Source: Lentibacillus siamensis
GTDB taxonomy: Bacteria; Bacillota; Bacilli; Bacillales; Amphibacillaceae
Assembly: GCF_039522605.1 (NCBI RefSeq)
Contig: NZ_BAAADS010000025.1
Span: forward strand, 124,001 to 188,000
DNA: 64,000 nt
Direction of reading: 5' to 3'
Shown: one piece after another, positions 51,898 through 60,902 of the stretch
Numbering within the stretch: the stretch's first letter is position 1
Layout of the letters: every line of letters starts with the position of its first letter
Translations under genes and position numbers: made by a program
The notes under the pieces: model-generated
Seen by the model: the letters and a program-made list of their open reading frames with translations, nothing else
Told to the model about the DNA's origin: nothing
Databases searched by the model: none

Positions 51898-53289
51898 TTA
51901 TAGTATAAATTGACTTAAATCTTTATTTTTTACGATATTACTTAATTTCTGATTTACATATTCACCGGTGATGTCCACCTTTTCCATATTTATATCCGGA
52001 GCCTCGAACGATAAATCTTCCAAAAGTTTCTCAAGGATGGTATGAAGTCGTCTGGCACCGATGTTATCTGTATCTTGGTTAACGTCATATGCAATTTCTG
52101 CCAGTTTATCTATAGCTTCGTCTGTAAAAATGACATTTATACCTTCCGTTTTAAGCATGGCTGTATATTGTTTCAGCAATGCATTGGACGGCTCTTTTAA
52201 AATACGCTTGAAATCATCTACTGACAGTTTATCCAATTCAACCCGAATCGGAAATCTTCCTTGCAGTTCAGGGATTAAATCGGACGGCTTAGCCATATGA
52301 AATGCACCTGCAGCAATGAAAAGCATATGATCCGTCTTAACAGGGCCTTGTTTAGTTACCACTGTTGACCCCTCTACAATTGGTAAGATGTCCCGCTGAA
52401 CACCTTCTCTTGACACATTTGCTGAGTTATCCTGTTTCGCCGCAACTTTGTCAATCTCATCAATAAAGATTATCCCGGATTGCTCAGCACGCTGAACGGC
52501 TTCCTGCGCTGCCTCTTCCATATCAACAAGCTTTTGTGCTTCCTGCTGTGTTAATATTTTCCTGGCTTCAGCAACAGAAAGTTTTCGCTTTTTCTTTTTC
52601 TTCGGCATAAATTGTCCAAAGGCATCCTGCATATTCATACCCATTTGTTCCATACCCGACCCCTGCAGCATATCAAACATGGATGGCGGTGTTTCTTCTA
52701 TTTCCACCGTTACAATGCGATCCTCCAGTTCACCTAATGCAAGTTGATGCTCAATTCTGCTTCGCTTGTTCTTTATTTCTTCATCTTTTGAATCATCGTC
52801 ATCATCTTCTTCATCGTGCTGACCGGGAAACAACATTTCAAATGGGTTTTTCATATTGTTTTGTTTTTTTTCCTGAGGCACCAGCAGTTTCACAAGCTGT
52901 TTATCGGCTTCCTTTTCCGCCTGGCCTTCCACCTCACGCATCTTCTCTTCCTTCACCATTCTTAGAGCCATTTCCACCAGATCCCGGACCATGGATTCAA
53001 CGTCACGGCCTACATATCCCACTTCGGTAAATTTAGTGGCTTCCACTTTCACGAAAGGTGCACCGACGAGTTTAGCCAGGCGCCGGGCAATTTCAGTTTT
53101 GCCAATTCCTGTAGGACCGATCATAAGAATGTTCTTTGGGACAATTTCATCCTTGATCGTATCATCGAGTTTCATCCGCCGATACCGGTTTCGCAATGCC
53201 ACAGCTACTGACTTTTTGGCACTATTCTGACCAATAATATATTTATCCAATTGACCCACAATTTGTTTTGGAGTGTAATCAATTCCCAT
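51898..53289 (-). CDS. hslU: HslU (ClpY) ATPase subunit of the HslUV protease
   Basis: AAA+ unfoldase that feeds proteins into HslV. 463 residues from the ATG at 53289: Walker A GPTGIGKT (58-65), an I-domain with an acidic insertion (DEEDDDDDSKDEE), a lysine-rich segment (MPKKKKKRK), Walker B GIIFIDEIDKV, and the C-terminal LSQFIL tail that docks into HslV. GGAGG lies 12 nt before this ATG; a TTG at 53298 is only 3 nt away, so the ATG is preferred with some doubt. Confidence 0.95.
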   Translation of the reverse strand: MGIDYTPKQIVGQLDKYIIGQNSAKKSVAVALRNRYRRMKLDDTIKDEIVPKNILMIGPTGIGKTEIARRLAKLVGAPFVKVEATKFTEVGYVGRDVESMVRDLVEMALRMVKEEKMREVEGQAEKEADKQLVKLLVPQEKKQNNMKNPFEMLFPGQHDEEDDDDDSKDEEIKNKRSRIEHQLALGELEDRIVTVEIEETPPSMFDMLQGSGMEQMGMNMQDAFGQFMPKKKKKRKLSVAEARKILTQQEAQKLVDMEEAAQEAVQRAEQSGIIFIDEIDKVAAKQDNSANVSREGVQRDILPIVEGSTVVTKQGPVKTDHMLFIAAGAFHMAKPSDLIPELQGRFPIRVELDKLSVDDFKRILKEPSNALLKQYTAMLKTEGINVIFTDEAIDKLAEIAYDVNQDTDNIGARRLHTILEKLLEDLSFEAPDINMEKVDITGEYVNQKLSNIVKNKDLSQFIL

Positions 53290-53310
53290 TGATACCAAAG
53301 GCCTCCTTAC

Positions 53311-53856
53311 TTATTCAAGTACCTCTAAAGTTATACGGTCATTCGTATATACACATATTTCACCGGCAACCTCAAGTGCTGCCTGTGCAATTTCTTTAGC
53401 GGCCAAATCCCCGGAATATCTGACTAAAGCTCTCCCTGCACTCAATGCATAATTACCGCCCGAGCCGATTGCAAGGATGCCATCATCAGGTTCGATTACT
53501 TCTCCTGTCCCTGATACCAGAAACATCTTTTCTTTATTCATGACAATCAACATTGCTTCCAGTTTACGAAGCACCTTATCACTTCGCCATTCCTTTGCCA
53601 ATTCAACCGACGCTCTGGCCAGATTTCCATCAAATGCCTCCAGCTTTCCTTCAAATTTTTCAAAAAGCGTGAATGCGTCCGCAACAGAACCGGCAAACCC
53701 TGCTAAAACCTGCCCGTTAAATAAAGTACGTACTTTTCTGGCTTTATGTTTCATTACGACGGCATTACCCATTGTAACTTGACCGTCACCACTCATGGCA
53801 CACTGGCCATTATGCTGAATCGCAAAAATAGTTGTGGCATGAAATTCATTTGCCAC
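53311..53856 (-). CDS. hslV: HslV (ClpQ) peptidase subunit
   Basis: Proteasome-like N-terminal nucleophile peptidase of 181 residues. From the GTG at 53856 the N-terminus reads (V/M)ANEFHATTIFAIQHNGQCAM; GAGGTGATCAAC lies upstream. B. subtilis ClpQ begins MSSFHATTIF and uses Ser2 as nucleophile, but here the second residue is Ala, so either Thr of HATTIF is exposed by processing or the mechanism differs. The rest is standard (GDGQVTMGN; LAIGSGGNYALSAGRAL). Its start overlaps the end of xerC by 11 nt. Confidence 0.93.
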   Translation of the reverse strand: MANEFHATTIFAIQHNGQCAMSGDGQVTMGNAVVMKHKARKVRTLFNGQVLAGFAGSVADAFTLFEKFEGKLEAFDGNLARASVELAKEWRSDKVLRKLEAMLIVMNKEKMFLVSGTGEVIEPDDGILAIGSGGNYALSAGRALVRYSGDLAAKEIAQAALEVAGEICVYTNDRITLEVLE

Positions 53857-54790
53857 GTTGATCACCTCTTTGATCAGAATTATGACCATTCGCTCTGGGA
53901 TGCGTGTTCATATACACACTTCGTAACCGATCCTTTGTCACATGTGTGTATATCTGCGTAGACGACAAAGTTTCATGTCCCAGAAGCTCCTGAACACTTC
54001 GAAGATCCGCTCCCTCATTCAGCAGATGTGTTGCAAACGTATGACGGAGTTTGTGCGGATGAACATGTACTGTTAGTGCAGCTTTTTCTACCATCTTATT
54101 GAGAATCAGCCGCATTCCCCTTGCTGTAAGCGGCCTTCCTTTTGCATTCAAAAAAACATGTGTTGTTGGAACCTGGAACTTTTGCAAAAGCTGATTTCTT
54201 CCATCATGTATGTAGGTTTCCAGGGCAATTTCGGCAAAACGTCCAAAAGGTATATAACGTTCCTTATTCCCTTTACCTTTTATAAGCATTGTCCCAACAG
54301 AAAAATCAATATTGTTTAAATGCATCCCCTGACACTCACTGACACGTATCCCCGTGGCATACAAGGTCTCCAAAAGCGCCTGGTCCCTTTGCCCCAAGGG
54401 GTCCGATAAATCATTCACTTCGAACAGCTTCTTTAACTCTTCCTGGTATAAAAAATCAGGAATTGGTTTATTCGCTTTCGGAAGTTTCACATGTGCAAAA
54501 GGATTTGTACTGACATAACCCTCCCTATCCAAAAACTTATAAAAACTTCTAAGACTGGATAATTTTCTGGAAACAGTCCGTCTGTCTAGCTTCCGGTCAA
54601 ATAAAACCGTCAAGTATAAACGCACCTCATTATACCCAACCTGCTCCAGTCCACCAGCCTCTTCCGCATTTAAAAAGTTAAAGAAACCTTCTAAATCTTT
54701 TTCATAGTATTTAACGGTGTAGGGGGATGCATTTTTTTCAATTTGCAAATATTCAATAAACGCATCACGTTGTATCTTATAATTGTTCAA
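53846..54790 (-). CDS. xerC: Tyrosine recombinase XerC (CodV)
   Basis: Resolves chromosome dimers at dif with XerD. 314 residues: N-terminal SAM-like core-binding domain (1-100) and the catalytic domain with Arg in ATGIRVSE, HPHKLRHTFATHLL and the nucleophile Tyr in SSTQIYTHV. It ends with a hydrophilic Asn/Arg/Gly-rich tail encoded partly over hslV. The start is TTG at 54790, with GGGGTG seven bases upstream. A good sigma-A promoter lies about 30 nt upstream, so the xerC-hslVU-codY operon starts here. Confidence 0.94.
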   Translation of the reverse strand: MNNYKIQRDAFIEYLQIEKNASPYTVKYYEKDLEGFFNFLNAEEAGGLEQVGYNEVRLYLTVLFDRKLDRRTVSRKLSSLRSFYKFLDREGYVSTNPFAHVKLPKANKPIPDFLYQEELKKLFEVNDLSDPLGQRDQALLETLYATGIRVSECQGMHLNNIDFSVGTMLIKGKGNKERYIPFGRFAEIALETYIHDGRNQLLQKFQVPTTHVFLNAKGRPLTARGMRLILNKMVEKAALTVHVHPHKLRHTFATHLLNEGADLRSVQELLGHETLSSTQIYTHVTKDRLRSVYMNTHPRANGHNSDQRGDQRGK

Positions 54791-54817
54791 TTTTTCACCC
54801 CGTCAAACAGCGAATAA

Positions 54818-54846
54818 ATCATAACATATAAAGTTGTGGAAAGCAA
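54818..54846 (-). promoter_or_regulatory. Sigma-A promoter of the xerC-hslVU-codY operon
   Basis: Minus-strand TTGCTT (54841-54846) and TATGAT (54818-54823) with a 17-nt spacer and a TG one base before the -10. Confidence 0.65.
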
Positions 54847-55058
54847 CAAACTTAACAAAATTATATTAAAATTCTGAATTGAACTCAATCCTATTTTTTC
54901 AAATCCTTGGATTGCTGTCAAGCATATTTACTTACCAATGGACAATTATAGCTTTTACTTTTAAATTCGTCAATGAACAACAATTGAACTTTTTAGAAAA
55001 CTTGGTTGTCGACCCATGATAGTTTCTTAACTGCTAAAAGTTATAATAACTATAACAA

Positions 55059-55373
55059 TTATTTGAACAATTTCAGTTGTTCAATTTTATCCTTCGTTTC
55101 AGGGGTACCCAATCCATGGATAAACTTATAAATTTTAATTAAATGCTGATCATATTTTGAACGCTCATCATCAGCACCCCATTCGTCAAACGGCTTGCCC
55201 AAGTGATCAATAGCATTCTTCCCATCTTTCCGTGTGTCTCTAAACAGTTCTTTTAATTCTTTTACTTCCTCATTGGTTGCTTTTATTTCAAATTCGATTT
55301 CATTATCAGGTATTGACATCTCACGTACTTCTTTAAAATCCACCGAAACAAAATATGATTTAAGCTCATTCAT
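55059..55373 (-). CDS. Small protein of unknown function in the trmFO position
   Basis: 104 residues, charged and probably helical: NELKSYFVSVDFKEVREMSI at the start, then KATNEEVKELKELFRDTRKD and an aromatic-rich C-terminal half (FDEWGADDERSKYDQHL). I do not recognise a family. No signal, membrane segment or catalytic motif is visible. The ATG at 55373 is preceded by GGAGGATTTAAA, a textbook ribosome site, and codon use looks like its neighbours, so it is very likely expressed. In B. subtilis trmFO occupies the space between topA and codV/xerC; this gene is unrelated to TrmFO in size and sequence. Confidence 0.75.
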   Translation of the reverse strand: MNELKSYFVSVDFKEVREMSIPDNEIEFEIKATNEEVKELKELFRDTRKDGKNAIDHLGKPFDEWGADDERSKYDQHLIKIYKFIHGLGTPETKDKIEQLKLFK

Positions 55374-55444
55374 TTTAAATCCTCCTTCCATATAGCCATC
55401 ATTCCCTTATACATACAGTTAAAACCATTTAGCTGAGAACACAC

Positions 55445-55475
55445 AAAAAAGCTACCCAATCGGATAGCTAATTTT
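55445..55475 (-). terminator. Terminator after topA
   Basis: 8-bp stem AGCTATCC/GGGTAGCT (one G-T pair) with a GATT loop, then TTTTTTG on the minus strand. It overlaps the topA stop region. Confidence 0.8.
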
Positions 55476-57546
55476 GTGCATTTTCTTTGTAATCACAATT
55501 TGTACATTGAATACGGGTTTCCTTTTTACCCTTTTTTTCAACAAGCAGTGAGTCGCATTTCGGACATGGTCTCGAAATTGGTTTATCCCATGAAACAAAA
55601 TCACATTCAGGATAACGATCGCAGCCATAAAAAATTCGTTTCTTTTTCGATTTACGTTCAACAACATTGCCCTCTTTACATTTCGGGCATTTAACTCCTA
55701 TTTCTTTCAGGATTGGTTTCGTATTCCGACATTCCGGAAAGTTTGAACATGCCAGGAATTTACCATACCGGCCCATTTTGTACACCATTTCATGACCGCA
55801 ATTCTCACACGTAATTCCTGCCGGCTCATCACGGATTTCGATTTTCTCCATTTCCTCTTCGGCTACTTCAAGACGTTTGCTGAAATTTTTATAAAACTCA
55901 TCCAACAAATGAATCCATTCTGTTTTTCCTTCTTCAATAGAGTCCAGATCATCTTCCATTTTCACCGTGAAATCCACATTGATTATTTCAGGGAAAAACT
56001 CCTCCAATATATCAATGACGATTCCGCCAAGCTCTGTCGGCACAAAACGCTTATTATCAATGCTTACATAATTCCTGCGTTGGATTGTATCCAAAGTAGG
56101 TGCATACGTAGAAGGACGTCCTATTCCCAATTCTTCCATTGTCCGGACGAGTCTTGCTTCCGTATATCTCGGAGGCGGCTGAGTGAAGTGCTGATTTGGA
56201 GTAATGTCTTTAGCCTCAACTGTCATACCTTCTGAGAGATCAGGAAGAAATTTATTCTCATTTTTTTTCTTGTCATCCGAGCTTTCCACATACACTTTCA
56301 TAAATCCTTTAAACTTTACCTTTGAGCCTGTTGCCCGAAAATCGACACCATTATTTGAAAGGTGGACTGTCATTGTGTCCATGATTGCCGGAGCCATTTG
56401 ACTTGCCAGAAACCGTTCCCACACAAGTTTATACAACCTGTATTGATCTCTGGACAATACAGGTTTTAGCGACTTCGGATCACGTACAACTGATGTTGGA
56501 CGGACAGCTTCGTGAGCATCCTGTGCTCCTTCCTGTTTCTTGCTTTTTTTATTATAGCCCAAATAATTTTTTCCGTACTGATCCTCAATGTACCCTTTTG
56601 CTTCTTCTTTTGCTGTGTTGGAGATACGTGTTGAGTCAGTACGCATATAAGTAATTAAACCGGTGATGCCGCCGGATTTCTTTCCAAGATCGATTCCTTC
56701 ATATAATTGTTGTGCCACCATCATCGTTTTCTTGGCCCGAAAATTTAATTTGCGGGCAGCCTCCTGTTGCAGTGAAGATGTTGTAAATGGCTGTGCGGGA
56801 TTTCGCTTTCGTTCACGGCGATTTACTTTGTTCACGGTGAACGATTTACCTTTCATTTTCTTCATCACATCGTTAACATCCGACTCCGTTTTTAATTCCT
56901 GTTTCTTTCCGTCAATTCCATAAAAAGAGCCTTCAAATGATTCCTTGTCCTTTAAAAAATTGGCTTCAATTGACCAGTATTCTTCCGGCTTAAAGTTTTC
57001 AATTTCCTTTTCCCGGTCGATAATCAGTTTTACAGCAACTGACTGAACACGACCTGCGCTGAGTCCTTTTTTAACTTTTTTCCAAAGTAAAGGGCTGATA
57101 TTATACCCGACAAGCCGGTCAAGGATTCTTCTCGCCTGCTGTGCATCAACCAGATCATTATCAATTGACCGGGGATGTTTAAATGACTCTTTAATTGCAT
57201 CTTTCGTAATTTCATTAAATACTACACGGCATTGGGAATTTTCATCTATTCCCAGGGCATAGGCCAAATGCCAGGCAATTGCCTCTCCCTCTCTATCAGG
57301 GTCGGCAGCCAGATAAATTTTCTTTGCCTTTTTAGCTGACTTTTTCAAATCCTTCAATACGTCACCTTTACCGCGGATTGTTATATACTTGGGTTTAAAA
57401 TTATTTTCTGTATCAACACCCGTTTGACTTTTGGGCAGGTCTCTCACATGACCCATGGATGCTTTTACTTTATATTTCTTTCCTAAATAGCGTTCGATCG
57501 TTTTTGCCTTAGCCGGCGATTCAACGATCACCAGGTAATCTGACAT
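55468..57546 (-). CDS. topA: DNA topoisomerase I
   Basis: Type IA enzyme that relaxes negative supercoils behind RNA polymerase. 692 residues: Toprim domain (LVIVESPAKAKTIERYLG; DPDREGEAIAWHLA), active-site Tyr in GLITYMRTDSTRIS, and three C-terminal zinc ribbons (CENCGHE...C; CPKCKEG...C; CPKCDSL...C). The ATG at 57546 has GGAGGAAAGTTC upstream; an ATG at 57561 would add five residues made by the ribosome site. It lies between dprA and the small unknown gene. Confidence 0.97.
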   Translation of the reverse strand: MSDYLVIVESPAKAKTIERYLGKKYKVKASMGHVRDLPKSQTGVDTENNFKPKYITIRGKGDVLKDLKKSAKKAKKIYLAADPDREGEAIAWHLAYALGIDENSQCRVVFNEITKDAIKESFKHPRSIDNDLVDAQQARRILDRLVGYNISPLLWKKVKKGLSAGRVQSVAVKLIIDREKEIENFKPEEYWSIEANFLKDKESFEGSFYGIDGKKQELKTESDVNDVMKKMKGKSFTVNKVNRRERKRNPAQPFTTSSLQQEAARKLNFRAKKTMMVAQQLYEGIDLGKKSGGITGLITYMRTDSTRISNTAKEEAKGYIEDQYGKNYLGYNKKSKKQEGAQDAHEAVRPTSVVRDPKSLKPVLSRDQYRLYKLVWERFLASQMAPAIMDTMTVHLSNNGVDFRATGSKVKFKGFMKVYVESSDDKKKNENKFLPDLSEGMTVEAKDITPNQHFTQPPPRYTEARLVRTMEELGIGRPSTYAPTLDTIQRRNYVSIDNKRFVPTELGGIVIDILEEFFPEIINVDFTVKMEDDLDSIEEGKTEWIHLLDEFYKNFSKRLEVAEEEMEKIEIRDEPAGITCENCGHEMVYKMGRYGKFLACSNFPECRNTKPILKEIGVKCPKCKEGNVVERKSKKKRIFYGCDRYPECDFVSWDKPISRPCPKCDSLLVEKKGKKETRIQCTNCDYKENAQN

Positions 57547-57651
57547 GAACTTTCCTCCCAAAATGAGGTTACCATATAAAATTTGGAAATCTTCACTAAT
57601 ATTAAATACTTACCATACATTTGTCAACTTACTATGAAAATAGTACGAACA

Positions 57652-58551
57652 TTAACTTAACAGTTTGTAGTTTGCGCCCATACGCTGCCAATCCTCTATT
57701 ATATCCTGTGGGTCCTGAACCAATTTGGCGCCATCCTGTATCATTTTATGGCAACCCTTTGTTTGTGCCAAAATAGGATTACCCGGCACTGCATATACTT
57801 CCCGTCCTTGATCCAGCGCCTGATCCACCGTAATCAGTGTTCCGCTTCGTTCAGTCGCTTCAATTACCAGTGTTCCGAAACTCAAACCGCTGATGATCCG
57901 GTTTCTTTCCGGAAAATAATAACGCTTTGGCGGTGTATTTGGCGGGTACTCCGAGATTACGAGCCCATGTTCAGCTATTTGATCAAATAAAAGAGAATTG
58001 TGTTTTGGATAAATATGATGAAATCCACCGCCCAACACAGCAATAGTCATTCCATCATGCTTCAGGGTATGCCGATGTGCCATACTGTCAATTCCGGATG
58101 CCATACCGCTGACAACAACCCATTTTTTTAGTATTAACGGCACTACAAACGCCTCCATTTTCGACAGCGCTTCTTTCGATGGTTTACGTGTCCCAATAAC
58201 ACTTATTAGTGGAAATTTATTCAGTAATGACGGGTTTCCGAAAGCATAAAGGACGAGTGGCGCATCTTTAATAGTTTTTAACACAGTGGGATAGTCTTCG
58301 TCAACTAAAGTAATCGTGCGGTATGAAGAAACATCATGTACAATCTGCTTAATTAATGAAGGATTACGAAGGTCGGAATAAAGGATTGAAGCCTGTTTAT
58401 GCGGAATTCCAAAAAATTGATTGATCTCCGTTGCAGTAAACTTGTAGATGCTTTGAAGGGTGGGGTCATAGCGGAAAAACTTTCTGACTGACCTGCGTGT
58501 AATTCCACGGCACCTTGTCATATGAATTAAGCGTTTACGGACTGCTTCCAA
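57652..58551 (-). CDS. dprA: DNA-processing protein DprA/Smf
   Basis: Loads RecA on incoming single-stranded DNA in transformation and protects it. 299 residues with a Rossmann-like DprA domain (VIGTRKPSKEALSKME; VVSGMASGIDSMAHRHTL; GTLVIEATERSGTLITVDQAL; VYAVPGNPILAQTKGCHKMI). The N-terminal region (1-60) is a short SAM-like segment. The start is TTG at 58551 with AGAGGAAGTG upstream. Present in most Bacillaceae whether or not they are naturally competent. Confidence 0.95.
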   Translation of the reverse strand: MEAVRKRLIHMTRCRGITRRSVRKFFRYDPTLQSIYKFTATEINQFFGIPHKQASILYSDLRNPSLIKQIVHDVSSYRTITLVDEDYPTVLKTIKDAPLVLYAFGNPSLLNKFPLISVIGTRKPSKEALSKMEAFVVPLILKKWVVVSGMASGIDSMAHRHTLKHDGMTIAVLGGGFHHIYPKHNSLLFDQIAEHGLVISEYPPNTPPKRYYFPERNRIISGLSFGTLVIEATERSGTLITVDQALDQGREVYAVPGNPILAQTKGCHKMIQDGAKLVQDPQDIIEDWQRMGANYKLLS

Positions 58552-58582
58552 TAGGTCACTTCCTCTTTACAAAATTATATAA

Positions 58583-58614
58583 TGGGAACCCAAAACATCA
58601 CAGTTTTGGGTTCC
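58583..58614 (-). terminator. Terminator after sucD
   Basis: 12-bp stem GGAACCCAAAAC/GTTTTGGGTTCC around a 6-nt loop, followed by CATTATATAATTTTG; T-run is weak but the stem is strong. Confidence 0.65.
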
Positions 58615-58623
58615 TCATATTAC

Positions 58624-59526
58624 TTAATGTGTTTTACATTTGTCATTCAGGTTGTTCTCTTTTAACACACCAATCATCGTATCACCGATTTCTGCTGGCG
58701 TCTCAGCAACCTTAATACCGCAGTCATTCATAACACGGATTTTTTCATCTGCTGTGCCTTTACCACCGGAAATAATCGCACCGGCATGGCCCATACGTTT
58801 TCCTGGAGGTGCAGTAGCGCCGCCAATAAAGCCAACAACAGGTTTGTTCATATTCGCTTTTACCCATTCAGCCGCCTCTTCTTCAGCAGTACCGCCGATT
58901 TCTCCGATCATAACAACCGCTTCTGTTTCGGGATCATCGTTGAACGCTGATAATACATCAATAAAGTTTGTTCCATTAACAGGATCGCCACCGATTCCTA
59001 CAGCGGTTGTTTGGCCATACCCTTCCTCAGACAGCTGATGCACCGCTTCATATGTTAGTGTTCCGGAACGTGAAACAACGCCGATATGACCTTTTTTGTG
59101 GATATATCCAGGCATAATTCCAATTTTACATTCATCAGCGGTAATAACGCCTGGGCAGTTTGGACCTACCAAACGGGTTTTCTTACCTTCCATATAACGT
59201 TTTACTTTCACCATATCCATGACCGGAATATGCTCCGTTATACAAATGGCAAGATCAAGTTCCGCATCTACCGCTTCAAGAATGGCATCTGCCGCAAATG
59301 GAGCTGGAACATAGATTACCGAAGCAGTTGCACCTGTTGCATCAACCGCTTCTTTCACTGTATTGAATACAGGAACACCCTCCACTTCTGTTCCGCCTTT
59401 TTTCGGTGTTACACCGCCAACAATTTTTGTACCGTACTCAAGCATTTGTTTTGTATGGAACTTGGCTGTACCGCCAGTAATTCCCTGGACAATAACTTTT
59501 GTATCTTTATTTACATATACACTCAT
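58624..59526 (-). CDS. sucD: Succinate-CoA ligase, ADP-forming, alpha subunit
   Basis: TCA-cycle enzyme that makes ATP from succinyl-CoA. 300 residues: CoA-binding Rossmann domain (VIVQGITGGTAKFHTKQML), GPNCPGVI and the phosphohistidine segment KRMGHAGAIISGG. Partner of SucC encoded upstream. AAAGGACGGACGAAA precedes the ATG. The gap to sucC (109 bp) shows no terminator, so both are co-transcribed. Confidence 0.97.
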   Translation of the reverse strand: MSVYVNKDTKVIVQGITGGTAKFHTKQMLEYGTKIVGGVTPKKGGTEVEGVPVFNTVKEAVDATGATASVIYVPAPFAADAILEAVDAELDLAICITEHIPVMDMVKVKRYMEGKKTRLVGPNCPGVITADECKIGIMPGYIHKKGHIGVVSRSGTLTYEAVHQLSEEGYGQTTAVGIGGDPVNGTNFIDVLSAFNDDPETEAVVMIGEIGGTAEEEAAEWVKANMNKPVVGFIGGATAPPGKRMGHAGAIISGGKGTADEKIRVMNDCGIKVAETPAEIGDTMIGVLKENNLNDKCKTH

Positions 59527-59635
59527 TTTCGTCCGTCCTTTCTACACAATATCTGTACGTATTATTAAAATGTGTGCTTCATAAGCGGAACCAACCAATT
59601 GGTCACGCATTAAACAAATAATGATTCCAACCGAA

Positions 59636-60796
59636 TTACTTAACCATGGAGACTATTTTCTCTGCACCATCAGCCATGGATCCAGCTGAAGTAATGTTTA
59701 AACCTGATTCATCAAGAATTTTCTTGCCTCGTTCAACATTTGTACCTTCCAGACGCACAACAAGTGGAAGTTCCAGACCAACCTGTTTCGTCGCCTCGAC
59801 AACACCTTCAGCAATTACATCACATTTCATGATGCCGCCAAAGATATTGACAAAAATCCCTTTTACATTGGAATCGGACAAAATGATCTTAAATGCTTCG
59901 GTTACTTTTTCTGCTGTTGCACCGCCTCCAACATCGAGGAAGTTAGCAGGTTCTCCGCCTTGATGCTTAATAATATCCATTGTTGACATGGCCAGCCCTG
60001 CACCATTTACCATACATCCGATATTTCCGTCTAATGCAACATAGCTTAAGTCATATTTGGATGCTTCAATCTCTTTTTCATCTTCTTCATCAAGGTCACG
60101 CAATTCCATAACATCTTTTTGACGGAACATTGCGTTATCATCGAAGTTTAATTTTGAATCCAATGCCATTACCTGACCATCGCCTGTTGTTACAAGCGGG
60201 TTAATTTCAGCAATCGAGCAATCTTTTTCCACAAAAACATTATAAAGACCTGTCATAAATTTCGCAGCTTTACCAATCAATTCATCAGGAATATTAATAT
60301 TAAATGCCAGTCTGCGAGCCTGGAATCCGGATAAACCTACAACCGGGTCAATTACTTCTTTAAAGATCTTCTCAGGAGTATTTGCTGCTACCTCTTCAAT
60401 TTCCGTACCACCTTCTTCTGATGCCATCATCACAACACGGGAAGTGGCACGATCAAGTACCAGGCCAACATAGTATTCTTTCTTGATGTCAGACCCTTCT
60501 TCAATTAGAAGACGCTTTACTTCCTTTCCTTCAGGACCGGTTTGGTGAGTTACCAATGTTTTCCCTAAAATTTCATCTGCGTATGTACGCACCTCATCAA
60601 GATTTTTAGCAAGCTTTACACCGCCGGCTTTACCACGGCCACCAGCATGGATTTGTGCTTTCACTACTTTTACGGGACCATCAAGTTTCTTTGCAGCCTC
60701 AACTGCTTCGTCTACCGTATATGCAACATGTCCGTTTGGAACATTTACACCATAGCTTCGCAAAATATCTTTGCCTTGATACTCATGAATGTTCAT
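59636..60796 (-). CDS. sucC: Succinate-CoA ligase, ADP-forming, beta subunit
   Basis: 386 residues: ATP-grasp domain (MNIHEYQGKDILRSYGVNVP; KAQIHAGGRGKAGGVKLA) and C-terminal CoA-ligase domain with NIFGGIMKCDVIAEG. Forms the (alpha-beta)2 enzyme with SucD. GGGAGGATGAAAG precedes the ATG, and a sigma-A promoter is predicted about 35 nt upstream. In B. subtilis ylqG/ylqH separate it from rnhB; here only about 100 bp does. Confidence 0.97.
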   Translation of the reverse strand: MNIHEYQGKDILRSYGVNVPNGHVAYTVDEAVEAAKKLDGPVKVVKAQIHAGGRGKAGGVKLAKNLDEVRTYADEILGKTLVTHQTGPEGKEVKRLLIEEGSDIKKEYYVGLVLDRATSRVVMMASEEGGTEIEEVAANTPEKIFKEVIDPVVGLSGFQARRLAFNINIPDELIGKAAKFMTGLYNVFVEKDCSIAEINPLVTTGDGQVMALDSKLNFDDNAMFRQKDVMELRDLDEEDEKEIEASKYDLSYVALDGNIGCMVNGAGLAMSTMDIIKHQGGEPANFLDVGGGATAEKVTEAFKIILSDSNVKGIFVNIFGGIMKCDVIAEGVVEATKQVGLELPLVVRLEGTNVERGKKILDESGLNITSAGSMADGAEKIVSMVK

Positions 60797-60830
60797 CTTT
60801 CATCCTCCCATCAAAATTCACTGCATGTCC

Positions 60831-60859
60831 ATTGTATAAAAAAACATAGAATTTCACAA
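60831..60859 (-). promoter_or_regulatory. Candidate sigma-A promoter of sucCD
   Basis: Minus-strand TTGTGA (60854-60859) and TACAAT (60831-60836) with a 17-nt spacer. No clear CcpA site was seen beside it. Confidence 0.55.
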
Positions 60860-60902
60860 GAAATAGCGAATCATGCCGAATGCTCTGATTGTATATACCT
60901 GC

